From Candidatus Nomurabacteria bacterium (GTDB taxonomy: Bacteria > Patescibacteriota > Minisyncoccia > Phycocordibacterales > UBA9973): DNA of 32,945 nt. Both the position numbers and the translations under genes were made by a program. Shown here one piece after another: positions 10,778-18,247 of the stretch. Below the pieces are notes generated by a model, which was not told where the DNA came from, ran no database searches, and was given only the letters and a program-made list of their open reading frames with translations. The stretch spans positions 1-32,945 of the forward strand of contig JAPLXP010000006.1 of assembly GCA_026396015.1 (NCBI GenBank), written 5' to 3'. The stretch's first letter is position 1. Every line of letters starts with the position of its first letter.

Positions 10778-10903
10778 ATGAAAATATTTAAAAAAGTAAA
10801 AGATGCGATAAATACTGTGAACTTTGACAAGATGGAAAAGAGGATTAGCTCTGCAATTAAAAACCCTCCTACCTTCAAGACAAAGAACAAGAGAGCAAAA
10901 TAA
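10778..10903 (+). CDS. Small basic protein (41 aa, MKIFKKVKDAINTVNFDKMEKRISSAIKNPPTFKTKNKRAK)
   Basis: TGATATAAT box 6 nt upstream of ATG and a strong terminator right after the stop; not in the supplied ORF track. Confidence 0.6.
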   Translation: MKIFKKVKDAINTVNFDKMEKRISSAIKNPPTFKTKNKRAK

Positions 10904-10938
10904 TTAAAAGCCCGTCGCCTGCGCGACGGGCTTTTAAT
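10902..10938 (+). terminator. Rho-independent terminator
   Basis: AATTAAAAGCCCGTCGC-CTGC-GCGACGGGCTTTTAATT. Confidence 0.9.
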
Positions 10939-10989
10939 TTGGTGTATAATAATTTTGTAATGAAAAAAGTCATCGTGATAAGCAAGTGG

Positions 10990-11012
10990 TAAGCAAGAAC
11001 CGTTCTTGCTTA
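10990..11012. repeat. 23-nt palindrome TAAGCAAGAACCGTTCTTGCTTA
   Basis: 11-nt arms around one base, in the leader of the next gene. Confidence 0.75.
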
Positions 11013-11096
11013 AACAAGGAAAATGACACGAGAGGTTATTTTGTATGTATTGCATAAATACGATTTTATGGTATAGTGTTAAAAAATTCTCTATAT

Positions 11097-11732
11097 ATGA
11101 ACATACAAAAATACACAAAAAGCAAAGGCTTGTTTTGCTTGCCAGACCAAGGTGACTTGATCGATGTTAGAAACAGATTAGATTCTATGGGTTTTGAAAA
11201 AGTTTCTAAAGAAGAAATTCTGATCTCTCATTTAGATAATAATTTAGGAAAGCCAAAACGAGCCACCACAGGAAATGCAGTACAAGATCAGTATCGCAGA
11301 ATTTCAAAAACCGGATATTCTGTCTACATTCATTCAGGTTTGATCGATGATCATTTTTCCGAAAAAGGGTCATCGTGGGTTTTGATTTTAAATGAAAAAA
11401 ATGAACGTGTGTGGATGCGTGAATTTTACCGCAATTTTGGAATACTGCTTTTAAAGAAGCTTTTGGCTTACGCACGTTTTGCCAGCAATATTTGTGATGG
11501 CAGATTGGATGGCGACGAGCTGGTTGAATTTTTTGAAAATAGGTATGAATGGCGTAGTAGTTCAGGCAAATTCAGTGGAATCGTTTTAAATTATAAAAAT
11601 TATTTATACGACCTTTCTATTGAAGAAAAGAGAATCGTGTCTCAAAAAGAGAGAATACACGATAGTTATTTAAAAGCGACTTTTGGCAAGGTTCTCAGAG
11701 AAAAAGATTTCCGTGCCACATGGAAAGATTAA
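11097..11732 (+). CDS. Hypothetical protein
   Basis: 211-aa ORF (start MNIQKYTKSKG) followed by terminator. Confidence 0.75.
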   Translation: MNIQKYTKSKGLFCLPDQGDLIDVRNRLDSMGFEKVSKEEILISHLDNNLGKPKRATTGNAVQDQYRRISKTGYSVYIHSGLIDDHFSEKGSSWVLILNEKNERVWMREFYRNFGILLLKKLLAYARFASNICDGRLDGDELVEFFENRYEWRSSSGKFSGIVLNYKNYLYDLSIEEKRIVSQKERIHDSYLKATFGKVLREKDFRATWKD

Positions 11733-11760
11733 AATGAGGGTTTGTAATACTCATTTATTC

Positions 11761-11795
11761 AGGCCCCGCAGAGCAATCTGTGGGGCTTTTTATTT
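11761..11795 (+). terminator. Rho-independent terminator
   Basis: GCCCCGCAGA-gcaa-TCTGTGGGGC then T-tract. Confidence 0.85.
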
Positions 11796-11814
11796 GCATG
11801 ATATACTAGGCTCT

Positions 11815-12369
11815 ATGCAAAAGACTGTAGAGATAGATGGCGTAGATGTGCCATATACAATCAGATCAAATTCTAAATCTAAAAAGATTAGTATTCGTGT
11901 ACAGGAAGGTGGGCAGATATCTATTACAAAACCCACCCGTGTATCTGTGAGGTATATTGAGAATCTTGTGGAAACTAAAAAAATTTGGATTACAGAGCAA
12001 ATTAAAACATTAAAGAATAGACCTAAAAAATTATTATCACATTATTCTGCAAAAGATTTCGATAAATACAAAGACGAGGCTTATAATCTAGTAGATGCAA
12101 GGATCTCACATTTCAATAAATTTTATAAATATGATATCGAGCGTGTGACTATACGTAATCAATCGACTCGATGGGGAAGTTGTTCACGGAGAAAGAATTT
12201 GAATTTTAATTACAAGATAGTATTATTGCCATCAGAATTACAAGACTATATCATCGTGCATGAATTGTGCCATCTGGCACAGATGAATCATGGTAAGAAA
12301 TTCTGGGATCTAGTGTCGCTACAAATTCCGGATTATAAAGATCGTGTACTTGAACTGAAAAAATATTAG
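11815..12369 (+). CDS. YgjP-like (DUF45) zinc metallopeptidase-like protein
   Basis: QSTRWGSCSRRKNLNFNYKIVLLPSELQDYIIVHELCHLAQMNHGKKFW, including HELCH. Confidence 0.92.
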   Translation: MQKTVEIDGVDVPYTIRSNSKSKKISIRVQEGGQISITKPTRVSVRYIENLVETKKIWITEQIKTLKNRPKKLLSHYSAKDFDKYKDEAYNLVDARISHFNKFYKYDIERVTIRNQSTRWGSCSRRKNLNFNYKIVLLPSELQDYIIVHELCHLAQMNHGKKFWDLVSLQIPDYKDRVLELKKY

Positions 12370-12435
12370 GACATATGAGCTGACTAGTGTATACTTTGCC
12401 AGTCGGTTTTAGCAGCTCTAATCAAATTTAAATAT

Positions 12436-12564
12436 ATGACAGATGAAACAACAACTACAACTACTGAAGAAGTAGTAGTAGAAGCTCCAGTTGAATCTAC
12501 AGAAGTTGAATCAACACCTGTTGAAGAGACTCCTGCAGAAACTACAGAAGAAGCTGCTGCATAA
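12436..12564 (+). CDS. Low-complexity acidic Thr/Glu/Val-rich small protein (42 aa)
   Basis: MTDETTTTTTEEVVVEAPVESTEVESTPVEETPAETTEEAAA*, followed by terminator. Confidence 0.6.
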   Translation: MTDETTTTTTEEVVVEAPVESTEVESTPVEETPAETTEEAAA

Positions 12565-12569
12565 TGCAT

Positions 12570-12600
12570 TAAAACACCGAGATTATATCTCGGTGTTTTA
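12570..12600 (+). terminator. Rho-independent terminator
   Basis: AAAACACCGAGA-TTATA-TCTCGGTGTTTTA. Confidence 0.9.
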
Positions 12601-12700
12601 ATTTGCTATCTTTTAAATACAATATGTGGTATAGTCAAGCGGTATAATAGATACATAAGGCACAGTCGAAGCTCTAAGAAAAACTAACATAAAAAATCAT

Positions 12701-12898
12701 ATGAAAGGAATAATCAAAACTCTTACAGACAAAGGATTCGGATTCATCTCTCGTGAAGGCGAGACAAAGGACCTATTCTTCCACTCTAAAGAATTATCTG
12801 GTGTCACATACGAAGATCTACGTGAAGGTGACGAAGTCACTTTTGAAGTAGTAAACGGTGAAAAAGGCCCAGCTGCTGTAAACGTGCAACGCGCATAA
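12701..12898 (+). CDS. Cold-shock domain protein
   Basis: MKGIIKTLTDKGFGFISREGETKDLFFHSKEL (RNP1/RNP2-like). Confidence 0.95.
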   Translation: MKGIIKTLTDKGFGFISREGETKDLFFHSKELSGVTYEDLREGDEVTFEVVNGEKGPAAVNVQRA

Positions 12899-12901
12899 TA
12901 C

Positions 12902-12944
12902 ACAAAAACAAAAACACACTCGAAAGAGTGTGTTTTTGTTTTTG
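12902..12944 (+). terminator. Rho-independent terminator
   Basis: AAAAACAAAAACACACTC-GAAA-GAGTGTGTTTTTGTTTTT. Confidence 0.9.
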
Positions 12945-12962
12945 TGTGCTAGTATAGGGAAT

Positions 12963-13529
12963 ATGAAGATCACTTCAACAAAATTTATAACTGGGTTGGT
13001 AGACGACCATGCGATACTCTCTGACGGCATACCTCAGATAGCTTTTGTTGGGCGCTCCAATGTCGGTAAATCTACATTGATCAATACACTGACTGCGAGC
13101 TCTGTATCCCGCACTAGTTCGTTCCCCGGACGCACTCAAGAGATCAATATATTCCTAGTGAACAATGAATTCTATTTTGTAGACCTACCTGGATATGGCT
13201 TTGCTCGTGCATCTGGTATGGGCCGTGAGAAGATCAGTGAGCTCATCGACTCGTATCTATTCAGTTCTGTGAATGGTCAGAAGAAGGTAGTGATGATTGT
13301 AGATGCCAATGTGGGTATGACAGAAAAGGATGAACTCATGTTATCCATGCTCATCGAGCACAAAAAGGATTTTGTTATAGTTGCCAACAAGACAGACAAA
13401 GCTAGTCAATCAGAGCTTCATCACAATCTAAATGCAATCAGAAAAATTGCAAGGGAGCACAAAGTCATCCCATTCTCATCAAAGAAAAGAATAGGACTCG
13501 ATACTCTACTCGAAGAAATAATGAAGTAA
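12963..13529 (+). CDS. engB: Ribosome biogenesis GTPase EngB/YsxC
   Basis: IAFVGRSNVGKSTLINTL, SSFPGRTQEINIF, FVDLPGYGFA, VANKTDK. Confidence 0.96.
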   Translation: MKITSTKFITGLVDDHAILSDGIPQIAFVGRSNVGKSTLINTLTASSVSRTSSFPGRTQEINIFLVNNEFYFVDLPGYGFARASGMGREKISELIDSYLFSSVNGQKKVVMIVDANVGMTEKDELMLSMLIEHKKDFVIVANKTDKASQSELHHNLNAIRKIAREHKVIPFSSKKRIGLDTLLEEIMK

Positions 13530-13566
13530 TAAAAAAATATCTTTCAAATGAAAGATATTTTTTTAT
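13530..13566 (+). terminator. Rho-independent terminator
   Basis: AAATATCTTTC-AAAT-GAAAGATATTT with T-run. Confidence 0.85.
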
Positions 13567-13584
13567 TTATCTTCTTTATGATAG

Positions 13585-13593
13585 TTATCCACA
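13585..13593 (+). promoter_or_regulatory. DnaA-box-like 9-mer TTATCCACA
   Basis: Exact match to the consensus DnaA box, 10 nt upstream of the lexA-operon -35. Confidence 0.45.
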
Positions 13594-13602
13594 GTTTTTT
13601 AT

Positions 13603-13631
13603 TTGACTGTGAACGAGCGTTCACATATAAT
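13603..13631 (+). promoter_or_regulatory. Promoter with LexA-type operator in the spacer
   Basis: TTGACT-N17-TATAAT; spacer contains palindrome GTGAACGAGCGTTCAC (GAAC-N4-GTTC core). Confidence 0.75.
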
Positions 13632-13668
13632 ATAAATATAAGTAATTAATAGTAATCAAATAAATTGT

Positions 13669-13863
13669 ATGAGCAGAGAACAATACATCAAATTAATAGA
13701 GAGAGAATTGCATAATATCAACAAGCGTATCGACATGAAGATCCTAGCTGGCGAGGAGTACAAAAAGGAGGCTCAGGATCACAAGATTCTGCGCCGTAAA
13801 ATACTTCAGAATTCACGTCGAGCATACTTCAACAAGTTTTTTCCAATGATGCTAAAATTCTAG
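13669..13863 (+). CDS. Small hypothetical protein upstream of lexA
   Basis: 64-aa ORF MSREQYIKLIERELHNINKRID..., co-oriented 12 nt before lexA. Confidence 0.75.
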   Translation: MSREQYIKLIERELHNINKRIDMKILAGEEYKKEAQDHKILRRKILQNSRRAYFNKFFPMMLKF

Positions 13864-13875
13864 TATAATAGATAT

Positions 13876-14445
13876 ATGTACAACGACTACAAAAATAAAT
13901 TACTTTCCTTTTACCAGAGAGAGAATCGTATGCCGACATATACGGAGATGATGTCTCTCTTTGGCTTCAAATCCAAGAATGCAGTAGCTCGCCTCGTAGA
14001 TAAATTCATCGAGGCTGGTCTCGTTGCAAAGGATCATTTGGGTCGCTTGGTTCCTGAATCATCATTCAATGATGTTCCACTCCTAGGGTCCGTGAAGGCT
14101 GGTTTGCCTGCCGATGTAGCAGAGCAATCTTACGACACAGTGAATCTCGACAATTATTTGGTTAGCAAAAAAGGTAATACTTATATGCTCGAGGTAGATG
14201 GTGAGTCTATGATCGAGGCGTACATAGCCGATGGTGATATGGTGTTAGTAGAGAAGACTGAAAAAGCTCGCGATGGAGATATTGTCATAGCAGATGTAGA
14301 TGGAGAATTTACAATGAAATATTTTAGAGTGAATAGAGATGGTTCATTGTGGCTCGAGCCAGCAAACAAAGATTTCAAACCAATTTATCCAAAGCAATAT
14401 CTGCATATCAATGGTGTCGTAAAGGCCGTGATTCGTAAATATTAA
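13876..14445 (+). CDS. lexA: LexA repressor (S24 peptidase family)
   Basis: N-terminal wHTH MPTYTEMMSLFGFKSKNAVARLVDKF, cleavage site VKAGLPA, GESMIEA (Ser) and TMKYF (Lys). Confidence 0.95.
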   Translation: MYNDYKNKLLSFYQRENRMPTYTEMMSLFGFKSKNAVARLVDKFIEAGLVAKDHLGRLVPESSFNDVPLLGSVKAGLPADVAEQSYDTVNLDNYLVSKKGNTYMLEVDGESMIEAYIADGDMVLVEKTEKARDGDIVIADVDGEFTMKYFRVNRDGSLWLEPANKDFKPIYPKQYLHINGVVKAVIRKY

Positions 14446-14462
14446 AATGATATAATTATCTT

Positions 14463-14774
14463 ATGAAAAATTTTCACATATTTTTAGTATCCGTTAGTTT
14501 TGTTGCCCTTGTCGTAGGGTTCTCTGCCTATAAATTGGCCAATCCAGATAGGAATAGTGTTGCTGGTCAAAATATGACAGGAGACAGCAAATCATTACTT
14601 AAAGATAGTTCATCATTTCAAAATAATCTGGTTCCAGTTCCTGATAATTCTTCTATTGGTGCGCAATCTAATACAAGTATTAATTCTGAAAATACTGCCC
14701 CAATTGTAAAGAAATCTGTTATTCCAGCAAGAAAAGTCTACAATCGTGAGTCCGAGGATGAAGATGATGATTAG
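14463..14774 (+). CDS. Hypothetical secreted/membrane-anchored protein
   Basis: 103 aa, N-terminal hydrophobic helix, Ser/Asn-rich remainder. Confidence 0.7.
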   Translation: MKNFHIFLVSVSFVALVVGFSAYKLANPDRNSVAGQNMTGDSKSLLKDSSSFQNNLVPVPDNSSIGAQSNTSINSENTAPIVKKSVIPARKVYNRESEDEDDD

Positions 14775-14780
14775 ATAAAC

Positions 14781-14823
14781 CAAGCCCATACATCAGTCCA
14801 TGATTGTATGGGCTTGCTTTTTT
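14781..14823 (+). terminator. Rho-independent terminator
   Basis: AAGCCCATAC...GTATGGGCTT then T-tract. Confidence 0.8.
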
Positions 14824-14901
14824 AACTTAAAAATGCTATATTGTCAACATATTCGCAAAACCTATTCGAAATAGGTATTTAACTATAATAATAAAACATT
14901 T

Positions 14902-15525
14902 ATGGGAGATTTTAATCGAGGTGGTGATAGAGGTGGTTTCCGTGGTGGAGACCGTGGAGGTTTTCAAAAGAAAAGTTTCGGAGGTAGTCGTGGAGGTGGA
15001 TTCGGTGGTGGCCGTGGAGGCGATCGCGGTCCAGTGAGTATGCACAAGGCTGTATGTGACGAATGTCAGAAGAATTGTGAAGTTCCTTTCCGTCCATCAG
15101 GAGACAAGCCAATATACTGTTCTGATTGTTTCGGAGGCAAGAAAGGCGATGGAGACCGTGCTCCAAGAAAAGAGTTCAGTGATCGTGGTCCACGTCCATC
15201 ATTCGGTGATCGTCCTGCTCCTCGCGCAGATTTCTCTGCTCGTCCAGCTGCTCCAGCAAATGACAGTACAGCAAAGCAACTATCAGAAATCAATGCAAAG
15301 CTTGACCGTCTAGTAAGTTCAATTGAAAAATTGACTGCTACTCCAAAAGTTGAATCTACATTTGTAAAAGTTGCTCCTGTAGTAGCTGCTCCAAAAGTAG
15401 AAGCAAAGAAAGTAGAAGTTAAAAAATCTGCACCAGCTGCAAAAGCAAAAGCTGTGAAAACTGCACCTGTAAAGGTAGCAGCAAAGGCTCCTGTAAAGAA
15501 GGTAGTCGCAAAGAAAAAGAAATAA
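14902..15525 (+). CDS. RG-rich zinc-ribbon protein with Ala/Lys-rich histone-H1-like tail
   Basis: FNRGGDRGGFRGGDRGG...; CDECQKNCEVPFRPSGDKPIYCSDCF; C-term KKSAPAAKAKAVKTAPVKVAAKAPVKKVVAKKKK. Confidence 0.85.
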   Translation: MGDFNRGGDRGGFRGGDRGGFQKKSFGGSRGGGFGGGRGGDRGPVSMHKAVCDECQKNCEVPFRPSGDKPIYCSDCFGGKKGDGDRAPRKEFSDRGPRPSFGDRPAPRADFSARPAAPANDSTAKQLSEINAKLDRLVSSIEKLTATPKVESTFVKVAPVVAAPKVEAKKVEVKKSAPAAKAKAVKTAPVKVAAKAPVKKVVAKKKK

Positions 15526-15537
15526 TTTTTTCCTTTA

Positions 15538-15568
15538 AACAAAACCCCCATCTGGGGGTTTTGTTTTT
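15538..15568 (+). terminator. Rho-independent terminator
   Basis: AACAAAACCCCCA-TC-TGGGGGTTTTGTTTTT. Confidence 0.9.
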
Positions 15569-15593
15569 GTTAAAATGATATATAATATTACTC

Positions 15594-16292
15594 ATGAATA
15601 AGACAGTTATTACAAGTTTAGTAATTATATTATTAGTCGTTGGTGTTGGTTGGTCTTTTATTAATAAGCCTAGTAAATTTGCTCCTTATAATGATTTTCC
15701 AGATTCAAATCAAATCCTAAATAATAATCAGTCATCTGACTTATCTGATGGTTCTAGTGTTGGTTCTTCAGATACTGCTAAAGACACAAAATTAACAGAT
15801 AATAATAAAAAAATTATGCAAGCAACAATGCACACAAGTAAGGGTGATATCGAGATAGAATTCGGTACAGCAACACCAAAGACAGTAGAGAACTTTATCA
15901 AGTTAGCAAAAGAAGGTTTTTATGACGGTGTAAAATTCCATCGTGTGATAAAGGGATTCATGATTCAAGCTGGGGATCCACAATCAAAGGATGATTCTAA
16001 AATGGCATACTGGGGTACAGGAGGCCCAGGATACAAGTTTGACGATGAGCTGACAGGCAAGGAGCAGTACCCACAAGGAACACTCGCTATGGCAAACTCA
16101 GGTCCAAATACAAACGGTAGTCAATTCTTCATCGTTACTGCTACTCCAGGTGCACCACTACCACCGAGTTATACTGTATTCGGTAAAGTTACAAAGGGGA
16201 TAGAGAATGCACTCGCAATAGAGAATGTAAAGACTGGTCAAGCAGATAGACCAATAGAGGCAGTGACAATAAATAGTATTACGTTGAAATAA
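15594..16292 (+). CDS. Membrane-anchored cyclophilin-type peptidyl-prolyl cis-trans isomerase
   Basis: N-terminal TM; FHRVIKGFMIQAGDPQ, GTLAMANSGPNTNGSQFFIVT. Confidence 0.96.
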   Translation: MNKTVITSLVIILLVVGVGWSFINKPSKFAPYNDFPDSNQILNNNQSSDLSDGSSVGSSDTAKDTKLTDNNKKIMQATMHTSKGDIEIEFGTATPKTVENFIKLAKEGFYDGVKFHRVIKGFMIQAGDPQSKDDSKMAYWGTGGPGYKFDDELTGKEQYPQGTLAMANSGPNTNGSQFFIVTATPGAPLPPSYTVFGKVTKGIENALAIENVKTGQADRPIEAVTINSITLK

Positions 16293-16293
16293 T

Positions 16294-16337
16294 AAATATA
16301 AATAGCCCCGGCCTATAGGCCGGGGCTATTTATATTT
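16294..16337. terminator. 44-nt perfect palindromic bidirectional terminator
   Basis: AAATATAAATAGCCCCGGCC-TATA-GGCCGGGGCTATTTATATTT. Confidence 0.9.
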
Positions 16338-16504
16338 TATCTCTTGTGTTCTCTCCAACTATAATTGTCATCTTCCTCCTCCTTGTCTTTTTTGTCTAGT
16401 ACTACAGGTGTACCACAAGCCTGACATTCGTCTCCAAATACACGTAGTCCGCATCTCATACAAGTCGGATCACTTTGCTCTTTTGTTTCTTCTTCATTTT
16501 CCAT
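16337..16504 (-). CDS. Small zinc-ribbon protein (55 aa)
   Basis: MENEEETKEQSDPTCMRCGLRVFGDECQACGTPVVLDKKDKEEEDDNYSWREHKR*; CxxC...CxxC; convergent with the cyclophilin; not in the supplied ORF track. Confidence 0.75.
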   Translation of the reverse strand: MENEEETKEQSDPTCMRCGLRVFGDECQACGTPVVLDKKDKEEEDDNYSWREHKR

Positions 16505-16547
16505 AGTTTTTAAATAATAGCATATAGATTAATGTCACTACAAACAT

Positions 16548-16576
16548 TTGACAAGTTTTTAAATAAATGCTATTCT
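16548..16576 (+). promoter_or_regulatory. Promoter of DEAD-box helicase gene
   Basis: TTGACA-N17-TATTCT. Confidence 0.7.
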
Positions 16577-16606
16577 ACCTCTAGTTGAAATACTCCTTTG
16601 TGCGTT

Positions 16607-16661
16607 AGTGTTTCAATCCCGATTTGCGAGATGTATGCAAATCAATTAATATTGAAGCACT
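16607..16661 (+). promoter_or_regulatory. Structured 5' leader (nested two-stem RNA)
   Basis: AGTGTTTCAAT/ATTGAAGCACT outer 11-bp stem (one G-U) enclosing GATTTGC/GCAAATC hairpin. Confidence 0.65.
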
Positions 16662-16675
16662 GAAAAATTATATAT

Positions 16676-18124
16676 ATGGCTTATAAACCAAATTCTGGAA
16701 GAACTCGGAGTTCTTCCTCTGTAAATGATAGTGGCGACAGTCGTCCATCATTAAGATCAAGTGGTAGTCGTGGCGGAGCATCTCATGGAGGCCCATCTCG
16801 ATCATCACACAATAGTAGTAGTCCTGCTCGTCCATCTCGCGATGGAGGATCTCGATCATCAGCACCTTATGCAGGTGGTGGTAATAGTAGACCGTCATCA
16901 TCAGGTGGTCGTGGCAATTTCTCAGGAAATCGCCGTGGACGCACAGGTGGTTCAGGCGGTGGAGGCGGATCACGTAGTGGCTCATCTCGTGCCGGAGGAC
17001 GTGGCAAAGGTAATTTTGAGAGAATAGATTTCTCAAGATTTATCAACAAAGCGACAATCACAGAAAAAGAGGAAGTATACATACCGACTCATACATTCTC
17101 TGATTTCAAAGTTGCTGATTCTCTAAAGCGAGCAATCGCAAACAAGAATTATATCTTCCCAAGTCCGATTCAAGACAAGGCTATACCTCATGCTCTAGAA
17201 GGACGCGATATAGTAGGTATTGCGAATACTGGTACAGGTAAAACTGCAGCATTCCTAATCCCACTTATCAACAAGATATTGAATAACAAAAATGAAAAGG
17301 TGATAATCCTCGCTCCAACTCGCGAGCTGGCAATTCAGATTGAAAAAGAATTGTTTGAATTCGTACGTGGAATGGGTATCTTCTCAGTAGTCTGCGTCGG
17401 AGGCGCACCGATATTTCCGCAAATCAAGACATTGCGCCGTCGTTGCGACTTTATCATCGGTACACCTGGACGTATCATGGACCTAGTAGATCGAAAAGAA
17501 ATAATCCTCTCGACTGTGAACAATATAGTTCTCGATGAGGCTGATCGTATGCTAGACATGGGATTCGTAGATGATATGACCAAGATTTTGCGTGCTATGC
17601 CAGAAGAAAAACAAGCCTTTCTATTCTCAGCGACTCTTCCAAAAGAGGTAGAGAAGCTAGTAGAGAGATTCACAAAGGATCCAGTGCGCGTGATGGTAAA
17701 GACTCGCGATACATCAAAGAATGTAGAGCAAGATATCGTCCGCATTGCACGTGGTACAGAAAAAATGGATGTCCTAGAAGACCTACTCTCAAGTGCAGAA
17801 TTCGACAAAGTTATAATCTTTGCCGAGATGAAGCATACAGTAGAGAAGATTTCAGTGGAGTTGATCAAGCGCGGTTTCCGTGCAGGATCTATCCATGGCG
17901 ACAAGCGTCACAACGAGAGACAGAGAACACTGACACAATTTAAAGATGGAACTCTTAGTATTCTCGTAGCGACAGACGTCGCAGCTCGTGGACTTGATAT
18001 TCCAAATGTATCTCACGTGATCAACTTCGAAGTGCCTCAGACTTATGATACCTATGTTCACCGTATCGGCCGTACAGGTCGTGCTAGTGCAAAGGGTATG
18101 GCCCTGACATTCGTAGCAGGTTAA
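16676..18124 (+). CDS. DEAD-box RNA helicase with N-terminal SRGG-rich extension
   Basis: ANTGTGKTAAF, PTRELA, VLDEADRMLDMGF, SATLP, ATDVAARGLDIPNVSHVINFEVP, HRIGRTGRA. Confidence 0.97.
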   Translation: MAYKPNSGRTRSSSSVNDSGDSRPSLRSSGSRGGASHGGPSRSSHNSSSPARPSRDGGSRSSAPYAGGGNSRPSSSGGRGNFSGNRRGRTGGSGGGGGSRSGSSRAGGRGKGNFERIDFSRFINKATITEKEEVYIPTHTFSDFKVADSLKRAIANKNYIFPSPIQDKAIPHALEGRDIVGIANTGTGKTAAFLIPLINKILNNKNEKVIILAPTRELAIQIEKELFEFVRGMGIFSVVCVGGAPIFPQIKTLRRRCDFIIGTPGRIMDLVDRKEIILSTVNNIVLDEADRMLDMGFVDDMTKILRAMPEEKQAFLFSATLPKEVEKLVERFTKDPVRVMVKTRDTSKNVEQDIVRIARGTEKMDVLEDLLSSAEFDKVIIFAEMKHTVEKISVELIKRGFRAGSIHGDKRHNERQRTLTQFKDGTLSILVATDVAARGLDIPNVSHVINFEVPQTYDTYVHRIGRTGRASAKGMALTFVAG

Positions 18125-18170
18125 GATTAAAATCCTCGCAAGAAATGTTCTCGCGAAAAACAAGGATCTA

Positions 18171-18210
18171 AATAAAATAGCCCCGGCCATTAGGCCGGGG
18201 CTATTTTATT
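18171..18210 (+). terminator. Palindromic terminator, near-copy of the one at 16294
   Basis: AATAAAATAGCCCCGGCC-ATTA-GGCCGGGGCTATTTTATT. Confidence 0.9.
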
Positions 18211-18247
18211 TGCATACTATAATTTTTTATTTTATAATTTAATTGTA

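Noticed and set aside
12384-12569. 61-aa minus-strand ORF opposite the acidic 42-aa ORF
   Set aside because: Low-complexity shadow; the plus-strand ORF lies between a leader and a terminator.
15066-15551. 161-aa minus-strand ORF antisense to the RG/AK-rich protein
   Set aside because: Low-complexity mirror of a real gene with recognisable zinc ribbon; composition artefact.
16611-16661. GTTTCAATCCC-like string suggesting a CRISPR repeat
   Set aside because: Only one copy and no spaced repeats; better explained as part of the nested stem-loop leader.
16668-17036. 122-aa minus-strand and 88-aa plus-strand ORFs in the helicase N-terminus
   Set aside because: Alternative frames of a repetitive Gly/Ser/Arg-coding region.
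17335-17904. 189-aa minus-strand ORF inside the DEAD-box helicase
   Set aside because: Antisense to conserved helicase motifs; Ser-rich shadow ORF.
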